In this document: one piece after another, positions 19,211 to 30,088 of the stretch
Numbering within the stretch: position 1 is the first letter of the stretch
Layout: each line of letters begins with the position of its first letter
Source of the DNA: Promicromonospora sukumoe 327MFSha3.1
Lineage (GTDB): Bacteria; Actinomycetota; Actinomycetes; Actinomycetales; Cellulomonadaceae
Direction of reading: 5' to 3'
Length of the DNA: 64,000 bases
NCBI RefSeq assembly: GCF_000385135.1
Contig: NZ_ARQM01000010.1
Coordinates: forward strand, 310,001-374,000
The notes under the pieces: generated by a model
What the model was told of the DNA's origin: nothing
Databases searched by the model: none
Seen by the model: the letters and a program-made list of their open reading frames with translations, nothing else
Made by a program: the position numbers and the translations under genes

Positions 19211-19999
19211 TCACCCCGCGCAGGCTCGCGTGAACTCGGCCAGCTCGGCCGCCATCGGCTCCGGCTCCCAGCTGTGCATGGCGCCCGGCATCTCCTTCTC
19301 GGTGCCCTTCGGCACCTGCGCGACGATGCTCGCGGCGGCCACGGGCATCTCCGGGAACGTCTCGGTGCCGTACATGGCCAGCACCGGGACCGTGACGTCG
19401 AGCGTGCCGTCCTCCAGCCCGTGCTGCGCCCACGCCAGCGCCTGCGCGTCGGCGCGGTAGGCCGCCACGGTGCGGGCCAGGTCCGGCCAGGCGGGGGAGG
19501 CCTCCATCCCCGCGAGCCACTCCGGCGGCATGTCCTTCATGTAGTGCCGCATGGCGTTCTCGGTGTCGCCAGCGTCGAGCAGGCGCTCGATCTCGTCGGC
19601 CCACGCCTGCGTCGTGGCTGCCGGGTCGCCCAGGGGCGCCTCCCACAGCGCCAGGCCCGCCACGGGCAGCCCGGCCTCCGCGGCCCGGAGGCTGATCGCG
19701 CAGCCGGACGAGTGCCCGACCAGCACGGCGGGGCCGCCCGCGACGTCGATCATCGCGGCCACGGCCGCCAGCTCGCGGTCCAGGTCGAGCCGGCCCTCGG
19801 CCGGGCTCTCCCCGCGCCCCAGGCGGTCGAACGTGACGGCGGTCAGGCCGGCGTCGGCGGCGCGGCGGGCGGTCTCGGCGGTAACCGGGTCGTCGGCCCG
19901 GTCCGGTCCCGCGCCCGTCACGAAGACGAGGGCCGGGCCGGAGCCGTGCAGGTCGTAGGCGACCCGGTCGCCCTGGCTGGTTGTCGTGTACTGAGTCAT
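19211..19999 (-). CDS. Alpha/beta hydrolase
   Basis: A 262-aa alpha/beta hydrolase of the small esterase/peroxidase-like type. It shows an HGSGPALVFVTGAGPDR oxyanion loop, FDRLGRGESPAEGR after strand 4, the nucleophile elbow VGHSSGCAIS, and a late acid/His region including PGAMHSWEPEPMAAEL. The start is taken at the ATG at 19999 (MTQYTTTSQGDRVAYDL), where similarity to the family begins. The substrate is unknown. It diverges from the phosphotransferase gene. Confidence 0.85.
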   Translation of the reverse strand: MTQYTTTSQGDRVAYDLHGSGPALVFVTGAGPDRADDPVTAETARRAADAGLTAVTFDRLGRGESPAEGRLDLDRELAAVAAMIDVAGGPAVLVGHSSGCAISLRAAEAGLPVAGLALWEAPLGDPAATTQAWADEIERLLDAGDTENAMRHYMKDMPPEWLAGMEASPAWPDLARTVAAYRADAQALAWAQHGLEDGTLDVTVPVLAMYGTETFPEMPVAAASIVAQVPKGTEKEMPGAMHSWEPEPMAAELAEFTRACAG

Positions 20000-20085
20000 G
20001 ACCGTCCGACGACGGCGGCACGCGGAACTCATCGGCCGGACGAAAAGCGCTGGCTCCGCCCCCGGGGCGGTGCCACGGTGTGGCC

Positions 20086-20976
20086 ATGCGCCTCCACGAC
20101 GACGAGCTCGTCTCCACCCCGGACCTCGTGCACCGGCTCGTCGCGGCCCAGCTGCCCCGGTGGTCCGGCCTGCCGGTGCGGCCCGGACCGGCAGGCGGCA
20201 CCGACCACCACCTGTTCCGCCTCGGCGACGACCTGCTGGTCCGCATGCCCAAGATCGCCTGGGCGCAGGAGCAGGCGCTCGCCGACGCGCGCTGGCTCCC
20301 GCACCTGGCCGCCCACCTCCCGGTCGAGGTCCCCGCGCCGGTGGCGGTCGGCGAGCCGGGGGAGGGCTTCCCGTTCCGCTGGTCGGTGGTGCCGTGGCTG
20401 GAGGGCGAGCCGGCGTCCCCCGAGGGCCTCGACGCGCTCGGCGCGCGCGACCTGGGCGAGCTCGTCGCCGCCCTGCGGATGGTCCCCACCGCCGGCGGCC
20501 CCGTCAAGGAGGGCACCTCGCGCGGCGTCCCGCTCGCGAACCTGGACGACGACGTCCGCGCGGCGATCCGCGCCTCCGGCACCCGCATCGACGGCCCCGC
20601 CGTCACCAGGGTGTGGGACGCCGCCCTGGCCGCCCGCCCCGCGGCGGCACCGAGCTGGCTGCACGGCGACCTGCTGCCCGGCAACCTGCTGACCCGCGCC
20701 GGGCGGCTGACCGGCGTCATCGACTGGGGCGCCATGGGCGTGGGCGACCCGGCCGCCGACCTCATCCCCGCCTGGGGTCTGCCCCTGGCGGACGGCGAGC
20801 GCGCCGACTTCCGCGCGACGGCCACCGCGGGACTGGCCGACCCGGACGACGCGTGGCAGCGCGGGCGCGGCTGGATGCTGGTGCAGGCGGTCATCGCGCT
20901 CCCGTACTACTGGGACCGCTGGCCCGCTTTCGCCCGCGCGGGCCAGGCCCGGATCGCGACGGTCCTGGCGGACTGA
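20086..20976 (+). CDS. Aminoglycoside phosphotransferase-family protein
   Basis: A 296-aa APH-fold kinase-like protein, probably cytosolic. Present are a VRMPK nucleotide-site lysine region, EQALADARWLPHLAAHLPVE, the catalytic loop WLHGDLLPGNLL (HGDxxxxN) and a metal-binding GVIDWGAMGVGDPAADL. These are the family's working residues, so small-molecule phosphorylation is likely. Such genes are widespread in actinobacteria, and resistance cannot be assumed from sequence. A GTG six bases upstream (20080) is an alternative start. Confidence 0.88.
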   Translation: MRLHDDELVSTPDLVHRLVAAQLPRWSGLPVRPGPAGGTDHHLFRLGDDLLVRMPKIAWAQEQALADARWLPHLAAHLPVEVPAPVAVGEPGEGFPFRWSVVPWLEGEPASPEGLDALGARDLGELVAALRMVPTAGGPVKEGTSRGVPLANLDDDVRAAIRASGTRIDGPAVTRVWDAALAARPAAAPSWLHGDLLPGNLLTRAGRLTGVIDWGAMGVGDPAADLIPAWGLPLADGERADFRATATAGLADPDDAWQRGRGWMLVQAVIALPYYWDRWPAFARAGQARIATVLAD

Positions 20977-21096
20977 GACCCGCGCGGTTTCGCGGTTCCG
21001 GCACAGAAGTGACGCAGTTCGCGAGAACCGCCTCTCCCACGGTGCGGCCTTCTGCTGGCACTGGCATGATCCGCTGACATAGAGCGCGCGCGTTGC

Positions 21097-21111
21097 TACC
21101 GTGACCACATG
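21097..21111 (+). promoter_or_regulatory. Leaderless promoter of the Uma2 gene
   Basis: TACCGT (21097-21102) lies six bases before ATG 21109; no ribosome binding site. Confidence 0.5.
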
Positions 21112-21684
21112 ACCACGCTGCCCGACTGGATGAATCCTCCACGTCCCGAGGGCTGGTTCGCCGAGGACCTGGACTCCTTGCCGGAGGCTCCGCGCCACAC
21201 GGAACTTATCGACGGAGCACTTGTCTTCATGATGTCCCCCCAGCGGAACTGGCACCGGCGTGTCATCAGCCAGCTCGACCGGATCCTCCGCGAGCAGGCG
21301 CCCGCCGGCTTCGAGGCGAACAGCGAGATGACGGTTCGTCTCGACGACCGCAACCGGCCGGAGCCCGACGCCGTCGTGTCGACGGTGTCGCTCGGTCCCG
21401 ACGCGACCTGCTACGAGGCCGCGGACGTGGTGCTGGCGGTCGAGGTGGTCTCACCGGAGTCCGAGCACCGCGACCTGACGGTCAAGCCGCACAAGTACGC
21501 CGCAGCCGGCATCAAGCACTTCTGGCGGATCGAGGACGAGGACGGCAACGCGTCGACGGTCGTCCACGTCTACGAGCTCGACGGCATGACGCGTACCTAC
21601 GCGCCCGTCGGCATCTTCCGCGAGACGCTCAAGGTCGAGCGGCCGTTCCCCATCGAGCTGGACGTCCAGACCCTGTACTCCTGA
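21109..21684 (+). CDS. Uma2-family (DUF820) restriction-endonuclease-like protein
   Basis: A 191-aa protein of the Uma2 family, which has a PD-(D/E)xK nuclease fold. It contains ELIDGALVFMMSPQRNWHRRV, RPEPDAVVS (the family Asp), AVEVVSPESEHRD (the E-x-[VL]-S-P signature) and KPHKYAAAGIKHFWRIE (the K-Y-x-x-x-G-[IV]-x-x-[FY]-W motif). Uma2 proteins are common in cyanobacteria and actinobacteria and their biological target is largely unknown. It stands alone, with no methylase or toxin partner. Confidence 0.88.
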   Translation: MTTLPDWMNPPRPEGWFAEDLDSLPEAPRHTELIDGALVFMMSPQRNWHRRVISQLDRILREQAPAGFEANSEMTVRLDDRNRPEPDAVVSTVSLGPDATCYEAADVVLAVEVVSPESEHRDLTVKPHKYAAAGIKHFWRIEDEDGNASTVVHVYELDGMTRTYAPVGIFRETLKVERPFPIELDVQTLYS

Positions 21685-21705
21685 ACCGTCCGGACACCGT
21701 GGGCG

Positions 21706-22446
21706 CTACGGCACGATCGCCCGTGCCAGCGCGGCCTCGAAGTCGGCCCGGTCGCCCGTGACGGTGAGCCCGGCCTCGGCGGGCGTGAGCCGGCGCCACA
21801 GCGTGAGCGCGAGCCCCTCGGCCGTCCCGGCCACGATGACGTCGGGCGCCACCTCGTCCGCGCGCTCGCCCGGTGCGCCGAGCACCCACAGCGGAGCACC
21901 ACCGACGTCTGTCGCCACGAGCGCGACCGGGTGGCGCAGCGGTTCCATGCGGCCCAGGCCCACCTGCCGGGGCTGGAGCACGCCGACCACCTCGTCGACC
22001 GTGTCGGCCCACACCTCCGGCGCCGCGCCCACGAGGCCCGCCGCGGCCTCGCCCGCCGAGGCGGCCAGCAGGTCGTGCAGGTGCACGAGCGTCTCGTGGG
22101 TCTGCCGGCGGTGCCAGAACCGCACCGGGCCGGGGCCCAGCGGGTCGGGGTGGGCCAGGACCCGGCAGCCGGACCCCGGGTCGAGCTCGGCCAGCGTCTC
22201 GCGCAGCAGGGCCGCCTGGGCGGCGTAGTGCGGCGCGAGATCGAACGGGCCCTCGCCGAGCGCCGGCCCCTTGACCCCGCGGGCGTTGCCCGCGGCCCAG
22301 TGGTGCACCTCGGCGAGGTGCTCCACGAGCCCGCGCACGGTCCAGTCACCGCAGGCGGGGACCCGCGCGTCGGGGTCGGCGGCGGGCACCGCGGCGAGGA
22401 AGTCGTCCTGGAACGTGGCCAGCAGCGACAGGTGGTCGAGCGTCAT
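21706..22446 (-). CDS. Mycothiol-dependent maleylpyruvate isomerase-family protein
   Basis: A 246-aa DinB-like four-helix protein of the MDMPI family. The N-terminal domain has the pattern ACGDWTVRGLVEHLAEVHHW, whose His residues bind metal in characterised mycothiol-dependent enzymes, then RQTHETLVHLHDL. The C-terminal half is an SCP2-like MDMPI domain. The true substrate is not known for most members, but the family implies that the host makes mycothiol. ATG 22446 lies seven bases after TACCTT on the minus strand (22459-22454), so the mRNA is probably leaderless. Confidence 0.82.
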   Translation of the reverse strand: MTLDHLSLLATFQDDFLAAVPAADPDARVPACGDWTVRGLVEHLAEVHHWAAGNARGVKGPALGEGPFDLAPHYAAQAALLRETLAELDPGSGCRVLAHPDPLGPGPVRFWHRRQTHETLVHLHDLLAASAGEAAAGLVGAAPEVWADTVDEVVGVLQPRQVGLGRMEPLRHPVALVATDVGGAPLWVLGAPGERADEVAPDVIVAGTAEGLALTLWRRLTPAEAGLTVTGDRADFEAALARAIVP

Positions 22447-22453
22447 GTGCGGA

Positions 22454-22459
22454 AAGGTA
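22454..22459 (-). promoter_or_regulatory. Leaderless -10 of the MDMPI-family gene
   Basis: TACCTT on the minus strand, seven bases before ATG 22446. Confidence 0.4.
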
Positions 22460-22686
22460 CCGCGCCCCACCGACACCCCGGTGCCACGCTCCGGATGACG
22501 GCTGCCGCACGCCGTGGAACCGTAGGACCACCTCCGTCGTTCTCCACGCGATGCGCACGGCGCATCCGGCCGGAGACCTTCGGTCCGAGGCAGACCGCAC
22601 CACCACCAGTGAAGGATCATGGACCCCGACAGTCATAGTCCCGGCCCGAACGCACGTCTCCGCACCACCGAGAGGAGGTGGATGCG

Positions 22687-23973
22687 TTGACCTGGGTGAT
22701 CTCCCTCCTGCTGGGGGTCGTGGTGATCCTGGCGATCACCGCCGTGACGGGTTACTTCGTCGCGCAGGAGTTCGCGTACATGGCGGTCGACCGCGCCCGC
22801 CTCGCCTCCCGCTCCGAGTCCGGCGACGCCGGCGCGCGGCGCGCGCTCGGTGTGACCCGGCGCACCAGCTTCATGCTTTCCGGCGCACAGCTCGGCATCA
22901 CCGTCACCGGCCTGCTCGTCGGCTACGTCGCCGAACCGCTCGTCGGTGAGGCGCTCGGCGAGGCCCTGGGCGGCGTCGGCGTGCCGGTCGGCACCGGCGT
23001 CGCCATCGGCACCGTCCTCGCCCTCGTCTTCTCGACCCTCGTCCAGATGCTGTTCGGCGAGCTCGTGCCGAAGAACCTCGCCATCGCGCGCCCGGAGCCG
23101 GTCGCGCTGTGGCTGGCCCGTTCGACCACGATCTACCTCGCGGTCTTCGGCTGGCTCATCAAGGTGTTCGACGCCGCCTCCAACGCGCTCCTGCGGCTGC
23201 TGCGCATCGAGCCCGTGCACGACGTCGAGCACGCCATGATCCCGCGCGCCCGCGTGGGCGTGGTGCACGCCGACGACACGCTCGCGCAGGTGCGCGAGCT
23301 GATGGCGGCCGGCCACTCCCGCTACCCGGTGGTGGACGACGACGGCGAGGTCACCGGCGTCGTGCACCTGACCGACCTGCTCGCCGCCGGGCCGGAGGCG
23401 ACGACCGTCGCCGACCTGCTGCGGCCCGCGCTGGTGCTGCCCACGTCCATGGCCCTGCCGGACGCCCTGCGCGAGCTGTCGGCCACGCGCAACCAGATGG
23501 CGTGCGTCGTGGACGAGTACGGCGGCTTCGCCGGCGTGCTGACCGTCGAGGACCTCGCCGAGGAGCTCGTCGGCGAGATCACTGACGAGCACGACGACGA
23601 GATCGACCCCGTGACCGCCGCGTCGGACGGCGTCTGGGTCATGGCCGGCGACGTGCACCTCGACGAGGTCGAGCGCGCCGTCGAGCGCGACCTGCCCGAG
23701 GGCGACCACGAGACGATCGCGGGCCTCGCGATCGCCGTGCACGGCTCGCTGCCCGCGGCCGGCGACGTCGTCGACGTGCCGCTGCCCATCGACCCGGCCA
23801 CGCTGGTGGCGCCCGAGCCGCCGCCGGCCGAGGTGCTCCGCATCGAGGTGCTCGACGTGGAGCGGCACGTGCCGTCCCACGTCCGCGTCACGGTCGTCGA
23901 GGCACCCCCTGAGGAGCAGGCGGAGACCCCCGCCGACCACCACGCCGGTACCGAGTCGGAGGAGGCCCGATGA
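22687..23973 (+). CDS. CNNM/CBS-domain membrane protein (hemolysin C/CorC type), first of pair
   Basis: A 428-aa protein with an N-terminal CNNM (DUF21) membrane domain of about four helices (1-185), two CBS domains (about 205-320, e.g. GVVHADDTLAQVRELMAAGH and MACVVDEYGGFAGVLTVEDL) and a C-terminal CorC/HlyC domain. Homologues are linked to Mg2+/Co2+ efflux and metal homeostasis; the hemolysin name is historical. TTG 22687 is preferred because AGAGGAGG (22671-22678) sits eight bases upstream; GTG 22678 would overlap that site. It overlaps the next gene by four bases (ATGA). Confidence 0.88.
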   Translation: MTWVISLLLGVVVILAITAVTGYFVAQEFAYMAVDRARLASRSESGDAGARRALGVTRRTSFMLSGAQLGITVTGLLVGYVAEPLVGEALGEALGGVGVPVGTGVAIGTVLALVFSTLVQMLFGELVPKNLAIARPEPVALWLARSTTIYLAVFGWLIKVFDAASNALLRLLRIEPVHDVEHAMIPRARVGVVHADDTLAQVRELMAAGHSRYPVVDDDGEVTGVVHLTDLLAAGPEATTVADLLRPALVLPTSMALPDALRELSATRNQMACVVDEYGGFAGVLTVEDLAEELVGEITDEHDDEIDPVTAASDGVWVMAGDVHLDEVERAVERDLPEGDHETIAGLAIAVHGSLPAAGDVVDVPLPIDPATLVAPEPPPAEVLRIEVLDVERHVPSHVRVTVVEAPPEEQAETPADHHAGTESEEAR

Positions 23974-25016
23974 GCAACCCCTGGGTGGTCCTCGTCGCCA
24001 CCGTCGTCATCATCGCGCTGAGCGCGTTCTTCGTGGCCGTGGAGTTCGCGCTCCTGGCCGCCAAGCGGCACCGCCTGGAGGACGCCGCACCCACCAGCCG
24101 CTCGGCGCGGGCGGCGCTGCGCAGCTCCGGTGAGCTGACCGTGCTGCTGGCGGGCTCGCAGCTCGGCATCACCGTCTGCACGCTGGCGCTCGGTGCCATC
24201 ACCAAGCCGGCCGTCCACCACTGGCTGACGCCGCTGTTCGAGACGTGGGGCGCCCCGTACTGGGCGGCCGACGTCGCGGGCTTCGTGCTGGCGCTGGTCA
24301 TCGTCACGTTCCTGCACCTGGTGGTGGGGGAGATGGCGCCCAAGTCGTGGGCCATCGCCCACCCCGAGGCCAGCGCGACGATGCTCGCGCTGCCGATGCG
24401 GGCGTTCATGGTCGTGACCCGGCCGGTGCTCCTGGCGCTGAACGGCGCCGCGAACTGGTGCCTGCGCCGCGTGGGCGTCGAGCCCGCCGACCAGGTCGCC
24501 TCCGGGCAGGGCCCGGACGACCTGCGGCACCTCGTGGAGCACTCGGCCAGCGTGGGCGCGCTCGACGTCGCCTACTCGGACCAGCTCTCGGGCGCGCTCG
24601 ACCTGCGCCGCCTGACGGTCGAGGACCTGCTGGCCGACCACGCGGCGCCGTCCGCCGTCGGGCACGGTGCCACGGCCGCGCAGGTGCAGGAGGCGTCCCG
24701 CGCCTCCGGACACCTGCGGATCCTGGTGCAGGGTGAGGGCGGGCGGCCGGAGGGTGTGGTGCACGTGCGCGACACGCTCCTGCTGGCCGACGACGCGCCG
24801 GTCACCGACGTGACCCGGCCCGTGTTCGAGCTGGCCGCGGACGTGCCCCTGCACACCGCGCTGACCAGCATGCGCGAGACGGGCAACCACCTCGCCGTCG
24901 TGCCGCGCTCGGACGCCGACGGGCCGGACGGCCCCGCGGCGGACTTCGGCGTGGTGACCCTCGCCGACGTGCTGCGGCGCCTCCTGCCGCGCACGACGGC
25001 GGGCACGCCCGCCTGA
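23970..25016 (+). CDS. CNNM/CBS-domain membrane protein, second of pair
   Basis: A 348-aa paralogue of the preceding gene. The CNNM membrane domain (about 1-170) includes ALSAFFVAVEFALLAAKRHR and VVGEMAPKSWAIAHPE. A CBS pair follows, shorter and less conserved (about 200-335), and the CorC/HlyC domain is absent. Paired long and short CNNM genes are common in actinobacteria, and the ATGA overlap suggests the two products are made together, perhaps as a heterodimer (inference). It is followed by a strong hairpin. Confidence 0.87.
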   Translation: MSNPWVVLVATVVIIALSAFFVAVEFALLAAKRHRLEDAAPTSRSARAALRSSGELTVLLAGSQLGITVCTLALGAITKPAVHHWLTPLFETWGAPYWAADVAGFVLALVIVTFLHLVVGEMAPKSWAIAHPEASATMLALPMRAFMVVTRPVLLALNGAANWCLRRVGVEPADQVASGQGPDDLRHLVEHSASVGALDVAYSDQLSGALDLRRLTVEDLLADHAAPSAVGHGATAAQVQEASRASGHLRILVQGEGGRPEGVVHVRDTLLLADDAPVTDVTRPVFELAADVPLHTALTSMRETGNHLAVVPRSDADGPDGPAADFGVVTLADVLRRLLPRTTAGTPA

Positions 25017-25019
25017 CGG

Positions 25020-25049
25020 GACCGCGCCCGCCGCGTGGCGGGCGCGGTC
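25020..25049. terminator. Hairpin after the CNNM pair
   Basis: A perfect 13-bp stem (25020-25032 with 25037-25049) and the loop gcgt, starting four bases after the stop. It also lies downstream of the convergent PfpI gene. Confidence 0.7.
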
Positions 25050-25073
25050 GGGACCGGCGCGGTGCCCGGGGGC

Positions 25074-25628
25074 TCAGTCCTCCAGCACCGCGTCGATCTC
25101 GCGGAGGAACGCCGGCAGGTCGCCGGGCGTGCGGGACGTGATCAGCGGGAAGCCCGCGCCGTCGTCGCGCACGACCGGCTCGTCCACCCAGGTCCCGCCG
25201 GCGTTGCGCACGTCGGTGGCCAGGGACGGGTAGCTGGTGAGCGTCGCGCCCGAGACGTGCCCGGCCTCCACGACCGCCCACGGGCCGTGGCAGATCGCCG
25301 CGACGGGCCGGCCCGAGGACGCGAACTCCGCCACGGCGGCCACCGCCTCCGGCCGCAGCCGCAGGGCGTCGGCGTTGATGGTGCCCCCGGGCACGAGCAA
25401 CAGGTCGAACCCCGCGGTGTCCACGGCGTCGATCGTGGTGTCCGGCTGCACCGTGTCGCCCGGCTTCTCGTCGCCCACCAGGGTGCGGACGTCTCCCGGC
25501 TGCGCGGCCGCCACGGTCACCACCGCACCGTGGTCGCGCAGGTGGCGTACGGGTACCAGGAGCTCGTCCTGCTCGACGCCGTAGTTGGTCACGATCGCCA
25601 GTACCTGGCGGCTGGTCAGATGCGCCAT
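25074..25628 (-). CDS. DJ-1/PfpI-family protein
   Basis: A 184-aa class I glutamine-amidotransferase-like protein of the PfpI subfamily. The nucleophile elbow AAICHGPWAV carries the Cys, and DLLLVPGGTINADALR the oxyanion region. Members include deglycases, chaperones and peptidases, so the activity here is uncertain. Start ATG 25628 has CGGAGGAG close upstream. It is divergent from lepA, which begins 134 bases away. Confidence 0.88.
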   Translation of the reverse strand: MAHLTSRQVLAIVTNYGVEQDELLVPVRHLRDHGAVVTVAAAQPGDVRTLVGDEKPGDTVQPDTTIDAVDTAGFDLLLVPGGTINADALRLRPEAVAAVAEFASSGRPVAAICHGPWAVVEAGHVSGATLTSYPSLATDVRNAGGTWVDEPVVRDDGAGFPLITSRTPGDLPAFLREIDAVLED

Positions 25629-25761
25629 GGTTCTCCTCCGTCCATCGGGGTCGCTACCCGGTGACCGTAGGCACGACCGCGCCCCGCTCGCACGGGACGT
25701 GGGAGAATGACGGTTGGCCCCGCCCATCCTGACCATCACCTGACGACGGAGCGAGAACGCT

Positions 25762-27627
<1,866 letters not shown>

Positions 27628-28968
27628 GTGCCCGCACTTCCCTCCGGCATCCCCGTGCCCGACGACGGCGGGCTGCCGACCTGGGCGCGCCCTTCGGGCC
27701 TGGTCGCCACCGCCGCGCCGTTCGGCGTGTACGTGCACGTCCCGTTCTGCACGGTGCGCTGCGGGTACTGCGACTTCAACACCTACACGGCGTCCGAGCT
27801 GGGCGGCGGCGCCAACCAGGCGGCGTACGCGACCACCGCACTGCGTGAGGTCTCCCTCGCGCGGCGGGTCCTGGCGGACGCCGGACGGTCGCCCGCCGCG
27901 GTCTCGACCGTCTTCTTCGGCGGCGGCACCCCGACGATGCTGCCCGCCGAGGACCTGGCGCGCGTGCTGACCGGCATCCGGGACGCCTGGGGCCTGGCCG
28001 ACGACGTCGAGGTGACCACCGAGGCCAACCCGGACTCCGTGACCCCCGAGTCGCTGCGCGTGCTGGCCGAGGCCGGCTTCACGCGGGTCTCGTTCGGCAT
28101 GCAGTCGGCGGTGCCGCACGTGCTGGCGACGCTGGAGCGCACCCACGACCCCCTGCGCATCCCCGACGTCGTGCGGTGGGCCAAGGACGCCGGGCTGGAC
28201 GTGTCCCTGGACCTCATCTACGGCACGCCCGGCGAGTCCCTCGACGACTGGCGCACCAGCGTCGAGACGGCGCTCGCCACCGGCGTCGACCACGTGTCCG
28301 CGTACGCACTGGTGGTCGAGCCGGGCACCAAGATGGCGGCCCAGGTGCGCCGCGGCGAGGTGACGCTGCCCGACGAGGACGACCAGGCCGCCAAGTACGA
28401 GCTGGCCGACGACCTGCTCACGCAGGCCGGGCTGAGCTGGTACGAGGTGTCGAACTGGTCCCGCGCCGGGCACGAGTGCCGGCACAACATCGGGTACTGG
28501 CGCGGCGACGACTGGTGGGGAGTGGGTCCGGGCGCCCACAGCTACGTGTCGGCTCCGCCGGCCCCCGCCCCGGCCCCGGACGCCGACGAGACCCCCGCCG
28601 GCGTCCGCTGGTGGAACGTGAAGCACCCTCGCGCCTACGCGACGCGGCTGGAGGCCGGGCACAGCCCGGGCGCCGGGCGCGAGCTCCTCACGCGGGACGA
28701 GGCGCACCTGGAGCGCGTCATGCTCGGCGTGCGGCTGCGCCAGGGTCTCGACCTCGGCGTGCTGACGGCGCAGGGCCGCACCGCGGTGGCGGGCCTCGTG
28801 GCCCGCGGGCTGCTCGACGGCCGGGCCGCGCTCGGCGTCGGCACGGCGGGCGACGGCACCCCCGGCTCGACCGGCCCGACCGCCGTCGGCGGGGTGCCCG
28901 CCCGCGCCGTGCTGACGCGCAAGGGCCGCCTGCTGGCCGACGCCGTCGTGCGTGACCTGACCGCCTGA
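27628..28968 (+). CDS. hemW: Radical SAM heme chaperone HemW
   Basis: A 446-aa radical-SAM protein that binds heme and delivers it to respiratory enzymes; older annotations call it oxygen-independent coproporphyrinogen oxidase. The [4Fe-4S]-binding CxxxCxxC is C41-TVR-C45-GY-C48, after the typical YVHVPF lead-in. FFGGGTPTML and the family motif HNIGYWRGDDWWGVGPGAHS follow, then a C-terminal HemN domain. The cluster cysteines continue CDF rather than CxF as in true HemN, favouring HemW. GTG start directly abuts the lepA stop. Confidence 0.94.
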   Translation: MPALPSGIPVPDDGGLPTWARPSGLVATAAPFGVYVHVPFCTVRCGYCDFNTYTASELGGGANQAAYATTALREVSLARRVLADAGRSPAAVSTVFFGGGTPTMLPAEDLARVLTGIRDAWGLADDVEVTTEANPDSVTPESLRVLAEAGFTRVSFGMQSAVPHVLATLERTHDPLRIPDVVRWAKDAGLDVSLDLIYGTPGESLDDWRTSVETALATGVDHVSAYALVVEPGTKMAAQVRRGEVTLPDEDDQAAKYELADDLLTQAGLSWYEVSNWSRAGHECRHNIGYWRGDDWWGVGPGAHSYVSAPPAPAPAPDADETPAGVRWWNVKHPRAYATRLEAGHSPGAGRELLTRDEAHLERVMLGVRLRQGLDLGVLTAQGRTAVAGLVARGLLDGRAALGVGTAGDGTPGSTGPTAVGGVPARAVLTRKGRLLADAVVRDLTA

Positions 28969-29096
28969 TACCCGCCCCTCTCAAGGGGTCGAGGTGCCTT
29001 TTCGTTTGTTTGCGCGGTAGGTGAGACCGTCGATATCTTGTGCTGTTCGTAACGTTCGGGGGAGGCGGCTCGGACCGCCTGGCAAGGGGCACGCGC
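28969..29096. other. 128-bp spacer with a probable promoter region
   Basis: After hemW there is a short imperfect hairpin (cccctctcaagggg), then an AT-richer stretch (about 29000-29055) that probably holds the promoter for the membrane-protein gene at 29097. I cannot pick a convincing -35/-10 pair. Confidence 0.3.
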
Positions 29097-29996
29097 ATGA
29101 GCAACACCCACGGAGGCTGGAACCCGCAGGACGGACAGTCCCCGCAGCCGGTGGATCCCTACGGGCCGCGTGATCCGTACGGCCGGCCCGCCAACCCGTA
29201 CGGCCGGCCGGACTACCAGCCCGCGCAGTACCCGTACGGCGGCTTCCAGCAGCAGCAGCCCGTCCAGCAGGTCCCGGCGTACCCGCCGGTCCAGGAGCCG
29301 GCGCCGCAGCCGGACCAGGACCCGCCGACGATCGGTCGCGCCTGGCGCTGGGCGTGGGGCGCGTTCGGCACGAGCTGGGGCACCTGGGTGCTGATGAGCC
29401 TCGTGCTCGGCGTCGCGCAGGTCGCCGTCGTCCTCCTGGCCAGCCCGTCCACGCTGGACGGGCTGATGAACGCCACCGACCCGGCGGCCCTCGCCGCCGC
29501 CCAGGCCGCCGGGCAGACCCTGGAGGCCAAGGCGCTGGGCGCGGCCGGGACCGCCGTCAGCTTCCTGCTGCAGGCCCTCCTGTACGCTGGCGCGCTCGCG
29601 GCCACCCGCACCCGCCGGGTCCGGTTCCGCGACTTCTTCCTGCTGCGCGGCCTTGGTGGCCTCGTGGGCTACGCCCTGATCGCCGGGGTGATCGGCTTCG
29701 TCAGCACGGCCGTGCCCCTGGTGGGCGGCCTGATCCAGGTGGTGTGCACGCTGCTCCTGCTCGCCGTGCCCTTCCTGCTGCTCAAGGGCGAGGGCTTCGG
29801 GCGCGCGCTCGCGGGCGGTGTCGGCCTGGTGCTCTCCCACGTCGGCACGGCGCTCGCCGTGTTCGCGATCTTCGCGGGCCTGGCCTTCGCGTCGATCTTC
29901 ACCTGCGGTCTGGGGCTCGTCGTGGTCGCGCCGGCGATGCTGCTGGTGGGGGCGTATCTGGTCCAGCGGTGGACCGGCGAGCCGGTCCAGTCCTGA
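29097..29996 (+). CDS. Multi-pass membrane protein with Pro/Tyr/Gln-rich N-terminus
   Basis: A 299-aa protein not assigned to a named family. Residues 1-80 are low-complexity, rich in Pro, Tyr, Gly and Gln, with repeated DPYG/NPYG/QYPYG. About six membrane helices follow (roughly 88-290), including amphipathic segments after RAWRWAWGAFGTSWGTW and a Leu-rich centre. The layout of a disordered proline-rich tail plus a six-helix body is shared with the next gene and, in a shorter form, with the DUF4870 gene. AAGGGG lies seven bases before the ATG. Confidence 0.8.
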   Translation: MSNTHGGWNPQDGQSPQPVDPYGPRDPYGRPANPYGRPDYQPAQYPYGGFQQQQPVQQVPAYPPVQEPAPQPDQDPPTIGRAWRWAWGAFGTSWGTWVLMSLVLGVAQVAVVLLASPSTLDGLMNATDPAALAAAQAAGQTLEAKALGAAGTAVSFLLQALLYAGALAATRTRRVRFRDFFLLRGLGGLVGYALIAGVIGFVSTAVPLVGGLIQVVCTLLLLAVPFLLLKGEGFGRALAGGVGLVLSHVGTALAVFAIFAGLAFASIFTCGLGLVVVAPAMLLVGAYLVQRWTGEPVQS

Positions 29997-30088
29997 CCTG
30001 GAGGTAACGACTCGGCAGTTGCACATGCGGACATGCGGAGAAAAGGTGAAGGTGGCTTCGGATCACTGAACAGTGAAAAGGGGATCAC

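Noticed and set aside
20080-20976. Calling the phosphotransferase an aminoglycoside resistance gene
   Set aside because: Only the general APH fold is visible; most environmental members have other or unknown substrates.
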